From: CAZVAR01 sp964625225
GTDB lineage: Bacteria > Pseudomonadota > Alphaproteobacteria > JAJUGE01
Direction: 5' to 3'
Length of the DNA stretch: 22,832 nt
Assembly (NCBI GenBank): GCA_964625225.1
Contig: CAZVAR010000052.1
Coordinates: forward strand, 1 to 22,832
Below are positions 14,820 to 22,832 of the stretch, one piece after another. A program made the translations under genes and the position numbers. Every line of letters starts with the position of its first letter. The first letter of the stretch is position 1. The notes below the pieces were generated by a model. That model did not search any database, was not told where the DNA came from, and saw only the letters and a program-made list of their open reading frames with translations.

Positions 14820-14840
14820 GCCGGCCGGTCGGCGGCCGGC
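14820..14840 (-). terminator. GC-rich hairpin between endonuclease V and the propeller gene
   Basis: GCCGGCCG-GTCGG-CGGCCGGC is a perfect 8-bp stem with a 5-base loop. It lies 168 bases beyond the endonuclease V stop and 35 bases before the propeller gene start, both on the - strand. It may end the former or lie in the leader of the latter; no T-run is present. Confidence 0.4.
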
Positions 14841-15007
14841 GCCGATCCGAGCGTGCCGCTTCTATCCCGACTCTAGCCGGCCATGGACCGGTTTGCATGC
14901 CTTGTCCCACGCGCCGTCGACTGCGCCGACGGTCCGATCGGGCTACCTGACCTGCCGGGGAGGTCACCGCCGTGGCGGATCGGACCGGGGACACGGCCGC
15001 GGCAGTG

Positions 15008-15718
15008 CTAGAGGCTTCTCCGCAGACGGTTCGCCGCCAGATGCGCCTGCCGGGTCGGTTCCGGCAGCCGGTAGCCGCGGCCGGCGCGCAGCACCCAGTC
15101 GACCGCGGTCGCAAGCGACACCCGGTGCCCGACCGAGACATAGACCGGCCGTGCGTTGCGCCGGGTCCGAAGCACGGTCGCGATCTGCCGTTCGTGCCAC
15201 ACCAGCGGTACCGAATCGCCCGGCTCCGGACCGAGCGGACCCGCCGGCTGGCCAACCAGGATCGACTTCGCCACGCCGATCGTGGGTCGGTCCAGCAGCA
15301 CTCCGACATGGCTCGCAACCCCGATCCCGCGCGGGTGACTGATGCCGTGGCCGTCGACGAAGATCAGGTCGGGCGGCTGCACCAGGCGATCCAGGGCGTC
15401 GAGCAGGATCGGGCTCTCGCGGAAGCTGAGATAGCCCGGAACATAGGGAAACGCGCTGAGTCCGGTCGCAAGCCCGGTTTCCGCCACTTCCAGGCCCGGC
15501 CAGTCGAGCGAGGCGACGGCCGCGTACACGGTTCGTGTCGGGTCGAAGCGGTTGGCACTCACGTCTGCGCCGGCGACCCGGCGCACCGGCCCGAACGCAT
15601 CCTCGGCGACGACACGCGTTGCGAGCTCTCGCTGGAGCGCGGTCGCAGCGGAAAGCGAGGGCGGGTGAAGCCACTCCTGCGGGAACGGCAAGGCCATGCG
15701 GGTCCATCCGGTCGGCAT
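15008..15718 (-). CDS. nfi: Endonuclease V (deoxyinosine 3' endonuclease)
   Basis: Endonuclease V nicks DNA at the second phosphodiester bond 3' of deoxyinosine, starting repair of deaminated adenine. The 236-residue frame shows the family motifs: VAGADVSANRF with catalytic D52, PYVPGYLSFRE with E101 and the Tyr/Pro wedge, FVDGHGISHPRGIGVASH with D122 and the following histidines, then GVAKSILVG and the late VSVGHRVSLATAVDWV. The first ATG (15718) has no ribosome binding site; the ATG seven codons later (15697, MALPFPQEW) is an equally good start. It is divergent from the enoyl-CoA hydratase gene with 108 bases between. Length is usual for bacteria. Confidence 0.93.
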   Translation of the reverse strand: MPTGWTRMALPFPQEWLHPPSLSAATALQRELATRVVAEDAFGPVRRVAGADVSANRFDPTRTVYAAVASLDWPGLEVAETGLATGLSAFPYVPGYLSFRESPILLDALDRLVQPPDLIFVDGHGISHPRGIGVASHVGVLLDRPTIGVAKSILVGQPAGPLGPEPGDSVPLVWHERQIATVLRTRRNARPVYVSVGHRVSLATAVDWVLRAGRGYRLPEPTRQAHLAANRLRRSL

Positions 15719-15826
15719 CGGGCACAGGGGAAAGCGCCGGCACCCTGGCGCGGTTCAGCGCAGATTGCCAGACCCCTGCGAATCCGCGAAGCTGCGGCCG
15801 ACCACCAATGCCGCAGGAGAGCAACC

Positions 15827-16624
15827 GTGGCCGACTACGAATTCTGCAAAGTCGAGAAGGAAGGCCGGATCACCATCGTGACCCTCAACCGGCCGGAGGT
15901 GATGAATGCGCTGCACTGGCCGGCGCATTTCGAGCTGGAAAAGGTCTGGGATGCCTTCGCTGCCGACCCGGAGCAGTGGGTGGCGATCGTCACCGGCGCC
16001 GGCGATCGCGCCTTCTCGGCCGGCAATGACCTGAAATTCCAGGCCGCCGGTAACAAGATCCGCCGTGCCAAGACCGGCTTCGCCGGTCTGACCAACCGGT
16101 ACGACCTGGACAAGCCGGTGATCGCCGCCGTCAACGGCGTCGCAATGGGTGGCGGGTTCGAGATCGCGCTCGCCTGCGACATCCTGATCGCGGCCGAAAA
16201 TGCGGTGTTCGCACTGCCGGAGCCGCGCGTCGGCCTGATGGCGGGCGCGGGTGGTGTACATCGTCTGCCGCGTCAGATCCCCCTCAAGCAGGCGATGGGT
16301 ATGATCCTGANNNNNNNNNNGATCCTGACCGGACGCCGCGTCTCGGCGCAGGAGGGCAAGGAACTCGGCTTCGTCAACGAGGTGGTGCCGCAGGGACAGG
16401 CGCTCGAAGCGGCCAAGCGCTGGGCGAACATGATCCTCGAATGCTCGCCGATGTCGATCCGGGCCTCGAAGCAGGCGGTCTATCGCGGCCTCGACCAGCC
16501 AAACCTGGAGAACGCCATCCGCACCGTTTACCCGGCGCAGGCGGCGATGCTGGAAAGCGAGGACTATATCGAAGGCCCGAAGGCCTTCGCGGAGAAGCGG
16601 CCACCGCAGTGGAAGAACCGTTGA
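15827..16624 (+). CDS. Enoyl-CoA hydratase/isomerase family protein (crotonase fold), interrupted by an N run
   Basis: The protein is a crotonase-fold acyl-CoA enzyme that probably hydrates a 2-enoyl-CoA. The oxyanion-hole motif FSAGNDLK, the MGGGFEIALACD segment with the first catalytic Glu, and ALPEPRVGL with the second Glu are all present, followed by AGAGGVHRLPRQ. GTG 15827 is chosen because AGGAGA (15815-15820) precedes it; the frame is open far upstream but non-coding. It reads 265 codons including four unknown ones at the N run. The same eight bases (GATCCTGA) stand on both sides of the Ns, and merging them would give MGMILTGRRVSA, the family-typical sequence, and a 259-residue protein. 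The style is close to carnitinyl-CoA dehydratase-like hydratases, but substrate is unknown. A strong hairpin follows the stop. Confidence 0.93.
   Translation: MADYEFCKVEKEGRITIVTLNRPEVMNALHWPAHFELEKVWDAFAADPEQWVAIVTGAGDRAFSAGNDLKFQAAGNKIRRAKTGFAGLTNRYDLDKPVIAAVNGVAMGGGFEIALACDILIAAENAVFALPEPRVGLMAGAGGVHRLPRQIPLKQAMGMILXXXXILTGRRVSAQEGKELGFVNEVVPQGQALEAAKRWANMILECSPMSIRASKQAVYRGLDQPNLENAIRTVYPAQAAMLESEDYIEGPKAFAEKRPPQWKNR
16311..16320. other. Assembly gap of 10 N
   Basis: Ten Ns lie within the crotonase gene. The left flank ends in GATCCTGA and the right flank begins with GATCCTGA, so the contig ends probably overlap. Removing the Ns and one copy deletes 18 bases and keeps the frame. Confidence 0.95.
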
Positions 16625-16631
16625 TCCTGTC

Positions 16632-16659
16632 GCCGGGGCCGGCCGAGGCCGGCCCCGGC
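16632..16659. terminator. Bidirectional terminator hairpin between convergent genes
   Basis: A perfect 13-bp inverted repeat, GCCGGGGCCGGCC (16632-16644) against 16647-16659, forms a 12-bp stem with a 4-base loop. It starts 8 bases after the crotonase stop and ends 7 bases before the convergent hydrolase stop, so it can serve both. There is no T-run. Confidence 0.75.
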
Positions 16660-16666
16660 AGCGGCC

Positions 16667-17287
16667 TCAACGGTTCGCCATCATGTACCGGATGATCTCG
16701 TCCGCCGTCACGATGTCGGCATAGCGCCGGCCGACATCCCGCAATGTGTCCTGATGCGGCTGCGGTTCCTGGTCGCCGCAACAATCGTCGATCAGCATGG
16801 TGCGAAACCCGTACTGGAACGAATCCACGACCGTCGCCCGGACGCAGCCGCTGGTGACGCAGCCGGCCACCGCGACGGTATCGACGCCCTTCGTGGTCAG
16901 GAAACTGGCCAGTGGCGTGGCGAAGAAGGCCGAGGCGCCGGGCTTCGGGAAGACATAGTCGTAGGAGGGGTCGCCGGTCCGTGGGTCGAGCTGTGCCGCC
17001 TCGCTCCCCTCGATCAGATCCTCGGTCACGGCTGCGACTTTCCAGTGCGGTGCGCCCCTGCCGTTCGGGTAGGCGACGTAACAGCTCGCCACCGGCACGC
17101 CGCGAGCGCGCGCGACCTGCAGCAGCCGCGCGGTGTTCTCGACTGCCCGCTCCACGAGCGGGCTGCCGCCCATACGGAACCTTGAGTCGATAAATCCCCT
17201 CTGAAAGTCTACCACCACGAGGCCGAGCCGGCGGCCAAAGCCGATCGGGCGTGCTCCGTAGGTCTTCGCCGAATAGATGTCGCCCAC
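16667..17287 (-). CDS. Isochorismatase-family cysteine hydrolase, N-carbamoylsarcosine amidase-like
   Basis: The 206-residue enzyme likely hydrolyses a C-N bond in a small amide or carbamoyl compound through a cysteine thioester. The catalytic triad fits the family: D27 in LVVVDFQRGF, K115 in VFPKPGASAFF and C148 in AGCVTSGCVRATVVDS; the TSGCVRATV form is that of N-carbamoylsarcosine amidase relatives. GTG 17287 is preceded by GGAGA at seven bases, and MGDIYSAKTYG is a plausible start; an ATG 15 codons further up (17332) lacks such support. The gene is divergent from a peptide-type ABC importer with a sigma-54 promoter, with 247 bases between. That context suggests use of an imported nitrogen compound, but the substrate is inferred. 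Confidence 0.88.
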   Translation of the reverse strand: MGDIYSAKTYGARPIGFGRRLGLVVVDFQRGFIDSRFRMGGSPLVERAVENTARLLQVARARGVPVASCYVAYPNGRGAPHWKVAAVTEDLIEGSEAAQLDPRTGDPSYDYVFPKPGASAFFATPLASFLTTKGVDTVAVAGCVTSGCVRATVVDSFQYGFRTMLIDDCCGDQEPQPHQDTLRDVGRRYADIVTADEIIRYMMANR

Positions 17288-17381
17288 GGTGGGTTCTCCA
17301 TCTGAGCAAGAAACAGTCGAATGCCCAAACATTACGCAGCGGGGATTTGACCGAACAAGAGATTTGCGCGACCATTTCTCC

Positions 17382-17409
17382 GGATCGCCGGTTGTCGTCC
17401 GGTCGATCC
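17382..17409. promoter_or_regulatory. Imperfect inverted repeat upstream of the sigma-54 promoter
   Basis: GGATCG-CCGG (17382-17391) and CCGG-T-CGATCC (17399-17409) form an inverted repeat with one unpaired base. Its centre lies about 75 bases before the expected transcription start, within the range where enhancer-binding proteins of sigma-54 systems bind. Its role is inferred from position only. Confidence 0.4.
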
Positions 17410-17445
17410 CGACGGCCGCTAGCAAGCCCTGGGCAATCGGGCGAA

Positions 17446-17461
17446 TGGCACGCGGCTTGCT
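17446..17461 (+). promoter_or_regulatory. Sigma-54 (RpoN) -24/-12 promoter
   Basis: TGGCACGCGGCTTGCT matches the sigma-54 consensus TGGCACR-N4-TTGCW at every defined position. The invariant GG (17447-17448) and GC (17459-17460) are ten bases apart as required. The predicted start of transcription is near 17472, leaving a leader of about 60 bases before the ATG of the binding protein (17535). Such promoters need an ATP-driven enhancer-binding protein and are often used for nitrogen or carbon-source uptake. Confidence 0.8.
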
Positions 17462-17534
17462 ACATGGCTCCGCCGAGACGGCAACGAAACGAGCGCGCGG
17501 CGTCGCGCCGCGTCGAACAGGGGGAGCTGAGACG

Positions 17535-19166
17535 ATGGCGAAAAGCGGTTTCCGATTCCTCCGCCGCCGGGGCGGCACGGCCGGGGCCCTGGTCCTCTCG
17601 ACCATCCTGGCCGGGGCGGCGATCCCGGTACAGGCCCAGGGCACGCTGCGGCTCGGCATGACGGCCGCCGACATCCCCACCTCCTTCGGTCAGCCGGACA
17701 ACGGCTTCGAGGGATTCCGGTGGATGGGCTACATGGTCTACGACGCCTTGATCAATTGGGACCTGACCTCGGCCGACAAACCGTCCGGTCTGGTGCCCGG
17801 TCTGGCGGAAAGCTGGAACGTCGATCCGAACGACAACACCAAGTGGATCTTCCACCTGCGCAAGGGTGTGAAGTTCCACGACGGCAGCGACTTCAATGCC
17901 GATGCCGTGGTTTTTAATTTCGACAAACTGTTCAAGGAAGACGCTCCGCAATATAGCGCGCGTCAGGCGTCGCTGGTGAACTTCCGCATTCCTGCATATC
18001 AATCGATCCGCAAGATCGACGATTACACCGTGGAGTTCACGACCAAGGACGCCGACAGTTTCTTCCCCTTCCAGGTCTGCTACATCCTGATGGCGAGTCC
18101 GGCGGCCTGGGACCGCGCCGGCCGGGACTGGAACACGTTCGGCGAGGCCCCGTCCGGTACTGGGCCGTGGCGCCTGACTCGGTTGGTGCCACGCGAGCGC
18201 GCGGAGTTCGAGCCCAACGAGGACTACTGGGACGCGAGCCGTGTCCCGAAACTCGACAAGGTGATCACCTTCCCGATTCCGGATCCGAGTGCGCGCACGG
18301 CCGCGATCCTGTCGGGGCAGGTGGATTGGATCGAGCAGCCCGCGCCGGACTCGATCCCGCGCCTGAAGCAGCAGGGCCTCGAGATCGTCTCGAACGTGTA
18401 TCCGCACATTTGGCCCTACCATCTGAACCGCCTTCCCGACTCCCCCTGGAACGACATTCGGGTCCGAAAGGCCGCCAACCTCGCGATCGACCGCGACGGC
18501 CTCGTGGAACTCCTGGGCGGATACGCAAAGCCGGCGAAGGGGCACGTCGTAGAGGGCGATCCGTGGTTCGGTAAGCCGTCGTTCGATATCGTCTATGATC
18601 CTGAGGCAGCGAAAAAGCTGCTCCGGGAGGCCGGCTATAGTCCCGACAAGCCGCTCAAGACCAAGTTCCTGATCTCTGCCAGCGGCTCCGGCCAGATGCT
18701 GCCGCTCCAGATGAACGAATACATCCAGGAGAACTTCAAGGCCGTCGGGATCGACGTCGCGTTCGAGGTGATGGAGTGGCAGAACCTGCTGGACCGCTGG
18801 CGTGCCGGCGCCAAGTCGGAGCAGTCTCTGGGGGCACATGCACTCAACATCAGCTACACGACGCAGGATCCCTACAGCACCTTCACGCGATTCCTGCGCA
18901 CCGACCTGCACGCGCCCGCCGGGGTCAATTGGGGCTTCTACGCCGATCCCGAGATGGATGAGCTGTTGAAGCAGGCGTCGCTTGCCTTCGATGCCGGACA
19001 GCGCGACGAGATCCTGGCCAAGGTCCACGCCAAGATGGTGGACGACGCCCTCTTCGTTTGGGCGGTGCACGATGTCGCGCCGCGGGCGATCCACCCCAAG
19101 GTCAAGGGCTTCGTTCAGGCCCGCAACTGGTTCCAGTCGCTGACGCCGGTCTACATCCAGGAGTGA
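17535..19166 (+). CDS. ABC transporter periplasmic substrate-binding protein, dipeptide/oligopeptide (family 5)
   Basis: This 543-residue protein captures the substrate in the periplasm and delivers it to the permeases encoded next to it. The signal peptide spans about residues 1-34 (FRFLRRRGG, a hydrophobic core, then PVQAQG with a likely cut after AQA). Family 5 landmarks follow: YDALINWD, LVPGLAESWNVDP, WIFHLRKGVKFHDGSDFNADAVVFNFDKL, the middle GTGPWRL and NEDYW, and later RKAANLAIDRDGLVELL and PDKPLKTKFL. ATG 17535 is preceded by GGGGAG about nine bases away; the open frame before it is non-coding. A sigma-54 promoter lies 74 bases upstream. Family members bind peptides, but also glutathione, nickel, opines and sugars, so the ligand is open. 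Confidence 0.95.
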   Translation: MAKSGFRFLRRRGGTAGALVLSTILAGAAIPVQAQGTLRLGMTAADIPTSFGQPDNGFEGFRWMGYMVYDALINWDLTSADKPSGLVPGLAESWNVDPNDNTKWIFHLRKGVKFHDGSDFNADAVVFNFDKLFKEDAPQYSARQASLVNFRIPAYQSIRKIDDYTVEFTTKDADSFFPFQVCYILMASPAAWDRAGRDWNTFGEAPSGTGPWRLTRLVPRERAEFEPNEDYWDASRVPKLDKVITFPIPDPSARTAAILSGQVDWIEQPAPDSIPRLKQQGLEIVSNVYPHIWPYHLNRLPDSPWNDIRVRKAANLAIDRDGLVELLGGYAKPAKGHVVEGDPWFGKPSFDIVYDPEAAKKLLREAGYSPDKPLKTKFLISASGSGQMLPLQMNEYIQENFKAVGIDVAFEVMEWQNLLDRWRAGAKSEQSLGAHALNISYTTQDPYSTFTRFLRTDLHAPAGVNWGFYADPEMDELLKQASLAFDAGQRDEILAKVHAKMVDDALFVWAVHDVAPRAIHPKVKGFVQARNWFQSLTPVYIQE

Positions 19167-19186
19167 TGCCGGTGGCCGCACGGCAT
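19166..19186 (+). promoter_or_regulatory. Intercistronic hairpin after the binding-protein gene
   Basis: ATGCCG (19166-19171) pairs with CGGCAT (19181-19186) over 6 bp, starting at the last base of the stop codon. A second small palindrome GCACC-T-GGTGC follows at 19205-19215. Such stems after binding-protein genes often raise its level over the permeases by protecting or partly ending the transcript; here that is inference. Confidence 0.4.
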
Positions 19187-19266
19187 CCCGTCACTCAGGG
19201 CGCGGCACCTGGTGCAGCTCCCCGGGGCGAGACCGCTCCCGACCGCGGCCCACCATTGCCCGGCCC

Positions 19267-20220
19267 ATGATCGGCTATCTGATCCGCCGCATTCTCTACG
19301 TCTTCCCGATCGCGCTCGGCGTGACGGTGATGATCTTCGGCCTGATCCACATTGCACCGGGCGATCCGCTAAACGCCGTGGTGCCGCCTGACGCGCCGGC
19401 GGAGGTGGTCGACAAGCTGAAGGCCGATTACGGCTTCGATCGGCCGCTTCCGGCGCAGTACGGGATCTGGCTGTGGAGGGCGCTGCAGGGCGATCTGGGC
19501 GTGTCGGTGGCGACCGGCAGACCGGTCGCCCGCGCGCTCGGCCTTGCCGTCCCGAACACCCTGATCTTGGCCGCCGGTGCAGCAGCCCTCGGGTTCCTGA
19601 TGGGCGCGATCCTCGGTGGCATTGCCGGCTACTTCCACGGACGCTGGCTCGACAAGGCGGCGACCGCGGTGGCCGTCACCGGTGTGAGCGTGCCGCATTA
19701 CTGGCTCGGGTTGGTTCTCGTCATCGTTTTCTCGGTCGAACTCAACGTTCTGCCGGCGATGGGAATGGGGCCGGGAGGCTCGACCGCCTGGGCGTGGGAT
19801 GCCGCCCATCTCCGGCATCTCGTGCTGCCGGTGATCACCCTCGCGGTGATCCCGATGGGCATCGTGACGCGTACGGTGCGCGCCACGGTCGCGGAGATCC
19901 GCGGTCAGGAGTTCGTGCAGACCCTCTATGCAAAGGGTTTGCTCGGTCGGCAGGTGCTGGCGCACGTCGTCAAGAACGCGGCGCCCACGGTCCTTGCCGT
20001 GATGGGCCTCCAGCTCGGTTATCTGATGGGCGGCTCGATCCTGGTGGAAACCGTCTTCTCCTGGCCGGGAACCGGCTTCCTGCTGAACGATGCGATCTTC
20101 CGCCGCGACATTCCGCTGCTCCAGGGGACGATCCTGATCCTGGCGATGTTCTTCGTGATCCTGAACCTGCTGGTGGACGTCGCCCAGACCGCGATCGATC
20201 CGCGGATGCGCAGAGCCTGA
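19267..20220 (+). CDS. ABC transporter permease, DppB/OppB type
   Basis: This inner-membrane permease forms one half of the channel. The 317 residues begin with the family-typical MIGYLIRRILYVFPIALGV, followed by the periplasmic loop IAPGDPLNAVV and YGFDRPLPAQYGIWLWRALQGDLGVS. About six membrane helices are seen. The EAA loop that contacts the ATPase is GQEFVQTLYAKGLLGRQVL with KNAAPTVLAVMG after it, and the end NLLVDVAQTAIDPRMRRA is standard. The ATG lies 100 bases after the binding-protein stop and has no clear ribosome binding site, so expression may be weaker than that of the binding protein. The second permease begins three bases after its stop. Confidence 0.95.
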   Translation: MIGYLIRRILYVFPIALGVTVMIFGLIHIAPGDPLNAVVPPDAPAEVVDKLKADYGFDRPLPAQYGIWLWRALQGDLGVSVATGRPVARALGLAVPNTLILAAGAAALGFLMGAILGGIAGYFHGRWLDKAATAVAVTGVSVPHYWLGLVLVIVFSVELNVLPAMGMGPGGSTAWAWDAAHLRHLVLPVITLAVIPMGIVTRTVRATVAEIRGQEFVQTLYAKGLLGRQVLAHVVKNAAPTVLAVMGLQLGYLMGGSILVETVFSWPGTGFLLNDAIFRRDIPLLQGTILILAMFFVILNLLVDVAQTAIDPRMRRA

Positions 20221-20223
20221 GCC

Positions 20224-21146
20224 ATGGCGGATACCGCTGCCGACTTCCCGATGCAGGGACGGACCGCACCGATCAGTCTCGATGTCGACGCCGCACAGGT
20301 GGCCGCGCGCTCGCGCGGTTACTGGGCTACGGTCCTCGGGCGGCTCCGCCATGACAAGGTCACCCTTGCCTGCGGTGCGGTGCTGCTGGCGATCGTGCTG
20401 TCGGCGCTGTTCGCGCCGGTGATTGCGCCGGCCGATCCTTATGCCACCAGTATGTTGAAGCGCCTCAAGCCGATCGGCACGTCGGGCTTCCTTCTGGGCA
20501 CCGACGAGTTGGGCCGCGACATGCTGACCCGGCTGCTTTATGGCGGACGCCTGTCGCTGCTGATGGGGATCACGCCGGTCATCAATGCGCTCCTCATCGG
20601 CGGCCTGCTCGGTCTCGTGGCCGGGTTCCTCGGCGGCAAGACCAACATGATGATCATGCGCACCATGGACGTGTTCTATGCTTTCCCCTCGGTGCTGTTG
20701 GCGATTGCCATCTCGGGGGCGCTCGGGGCGGGCATCGTCAATGCGGTCTTCTCGCTGACGGTCGTGTTCATTCCGCCGATTGCCCGGGTGACGGAGAGCG
20801 TCACCACGCAGGTCCGTAATCTGGACTTCGTCGAGGCGGCGCGGGCGAGCGGGGCAGGGGCCTGGACCATCATCCGCGCCCATGTTTTGTCGAACGTGCT
20901 CGGGCCGGTCTTCATCTACGCGACCAGCCTGATCAGCGTCAGCATCATTCTCGCCTCGGGTCTCAGCTTTCTCGGCCTGGGCACCGAGCCGCCCGAGCCG
21001 GAATGGGGCCTGATGCTGAATACGCTGCGCCAGTCGATCTACGTCAATCCCTGGGTGGCCGCTCTGCCCGGAGTCATGATTTTCATGACGTCGCTCAGCT
21101 GCAACCTGCTCAGCGACGGGCTGCGTGCCGCGATGGACGTGCGGTG

Positions 21147-21150
<4 letters not shown>
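20224..21150 (+). CDS. ABC transporter permease, DppC/OppC type
   Basis: This is the second half of the channel, 308 residues. A soluble N-terminus of about 45 residues leads into the first helix (LACGAVLLAIVLSALFAPVI), then the family markers FLLGTDELGRDMLTRLLYGGRLSLLMG and a helical core. The EAA loop is DFVEAARASGAGAWTIIRAHVLSNVLGPVF, and the end has GLSFLGLGTEPPEPEWG and SLSCNLLSDGLRAAMD. It starts three bases after the DppB-like stop, and its stop overlaps the GTG of the first ATPase gene in a GTGA junction. All genes of this operon are on one strand. Confidence 0.95.
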
Positions 21151-22267
<1,117 letters not shown>

Positions 22268-22271
<4 letters not shown>

Positions 22272-22384
22272 CCGGGCCCGATCCCACCTCCGTAGCGGCC
22301 CTTGCCGCACGTCCCGGCGCCCGCCGGCGGGACCGACAACGGTCCGGCGGCGTGGACAAAGCCGGCGCCGGCCATCCGCGATGA
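22268..22384 (+). CDS. Possible 38-codon micro-ORF bridging the two ATPase genes
   Basis: The frame begins with ATG in an ATGA overlap on the stop of the F-type ATPase and ends with TGA overlapping the ATG of the D-type ATPase, again ATGA. It has the strongest ribosome binding site of the area, GGAGGAG (22253-22259), eight bases before its ATG, whereas the D-type gene has none. The peptide is Arg/Gly/Ala rich with no recognisable domain, so its translation may matter more than its product. Alternatively it marks a frameshift error or a decayed N-terminal extension of the next gene. Confidence 0.35.
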
Positions 22385-22832
22385 GCCGCGAAGCCGGCAC
22401 TGCGCCCTTGGTTCGGGTCGAGGGCCTGACTGTCCGCTTCGTCGGTCGGGAAGCGACGGTCCGTGCCGTCAACGGAGTCGACTTCACCCTCGACCGCGGC
22501 GAGCTGCTCTGCATCCTCGGCGAGTCCGGCTCCGGCAAGAGCGTCACCCTGCGCGCGTTGATGCGCCTCCTGCCGCCGCGCCGCACCGTCATTTCCGGTC
22601 GCGTCCTGATCGACGGTGCCGACGTGCTGGCGATGGGCGAGGCCGATCTCGCCGAGCTGCGCGGCGCCAAGGTGGGAATGATCTTTCAGGAGCCGATGGT
22701 CGCCTTCGATCCGGTCTACAGGATCGGCCGGCAGATCGGCGAAACCATCATGCGCCATGAGGGCGTCGGCGAGGCGGAAGCGCGCCGGCGTGCGCTCGAG
22801 CTGTTCGAGATGGTGCAGATCCCTTCGCCGGA
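22381..22832 (+). CDS. ABC transporter ATP-binding protein, DppD/OppD type (3' end outside window)
   Basis: This is the second ATPase of the importer. The visible 150 residues start LVRVEGLTVRFVGREATVRAVNGV and contain Walker A GESGSGKSVT, followed by LMRLLPPRRTVISGRV and the Q-loop region VGMIFQEPMVAFDPVYRIG, a D-type pattern. The Walker B and signature motifs lie beyond the window end. The frame is open upstream for over 100 bases but has no ATG, GTG or TTG there, so ATG 22381 is the start. No Shine-Dalgarno precedes it, which suggests coupling to translation of the preceding small frame. Confidence 0.93.
   Translation, partial: MSREAGTAPLVRVEGLTVRFVGREATVRAVNGVDFTLDRGELLCILGESGSGKSVTLRALMRLLPPRRTVISGRVLIDGADVLAMGEADLAELRGAKVGMIFQEPMVAFDPVYRIGRQIGETIMRHEGVGEAEARRRALELFEMVQIPSP

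Noticed and set aside
14972..15826. Long open frame joined upstream of the crotonase gene on the + strand
   Set aside because: It is antisense to endonuclease V, has shadow-like composition, and the crotonase has a good ribosome binding site and GTG at 15827.
17460..19181. 573-codon open frame on the - strand opposite the binding protein
   Set aside because: It is a shadow of the binding-protein gene with no domain of its own.

Overview
The window is high-GC DNA with dense gene packing, strong GGAGG-type ribosome binding sites and many 4-bp gene overlaps. The gene content points to an alphaproteobacterium, probably of the Rhodospirillales type: fabF followed by mltG, an alphaproteobacterial NAD regulator (NadQ/COG4111-like), an archaeal-type class I fructose-bisphosphate aldolase followed by thiE, and an OpgC-like membrane protein. 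A run of 10 Ns indicates a draft or metagenome assembly. The taxonomic call is inference from gene content only.

Left part (1-5630, all + strand): the end of fabF, mltG, a NadQ-like regulator preceded by a perfect 17-bp palindrome, a conserved hypothetical protein, and a tight unit of class I aldolase, thiE and a DOPA 4,5-dioxygenase family protein. The last two genes of that unit overlap their predecessors by 4 bases. These are mostly housekeeping genes.

Middle part (5631-12000): a gene-free stretch rich in inverted repeats, a serine hydrolase of the beta-lactamase/esterase family, a small exported peptide, and 434 bases with no gene. Next comes a divergent catabolic cluster: a mandelate racemase-family (enolase superfamily) enzyme on the - strand, facing two tandem class II aldolase/adducin paralogues on the + strand, then a convergent zinc alcohol dehydrogenase. 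Both paralogues keep the zinc histidines but have glycine at the position of the catalytic glutamate of fuculose aldolase. The cluster looks like an uncharacterised acid-sugar or hydroxy-acid pathway.

Right part (12196-17287): an OpgC-like acyltransferase coupled to a two-CxxC zinc-ribbon protein, a cytoplasmic Asp-box beta-propeller, endonuclease V, and an enoyl-CoA hydratase/isomerase that contains the N run. The sequence on each side of the Ns suggests the gap is spurious. Convergent to it lies an isochorismatase-fold cysteine hydrolase close to N-carbamoylsarcosine amidase. GC-rich hairpins sit at the convergent junctions.

Right end (17288-22832): a complete dipeptide/oligopeptide ABC importer (binding protein, two permeases, F-type ATPase, D-type ATPase running off the end). 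A sequence that fits the sigma-54 -24/-12 consensus at every defined position lies 74 bases upstream of the binding protein, so this importer is probably under RpoN and enhancer-binding-protein control. With the divergent carbamoylsarcosine-amidase-like hydrolase it forms a plausible nitrogen-scavenging module. The two ATPase genes have odd translation starts, described in the findings.

I saw no tRNA, rRNA, CRISPR array, insertion sequence or phage gene. No single striking new system is evident. The best leads are the sigma-54 transporter/amidase module, the Glu-less aldolase pair with its racemase-family partner, and the structured intergenic region at 5631-5973.
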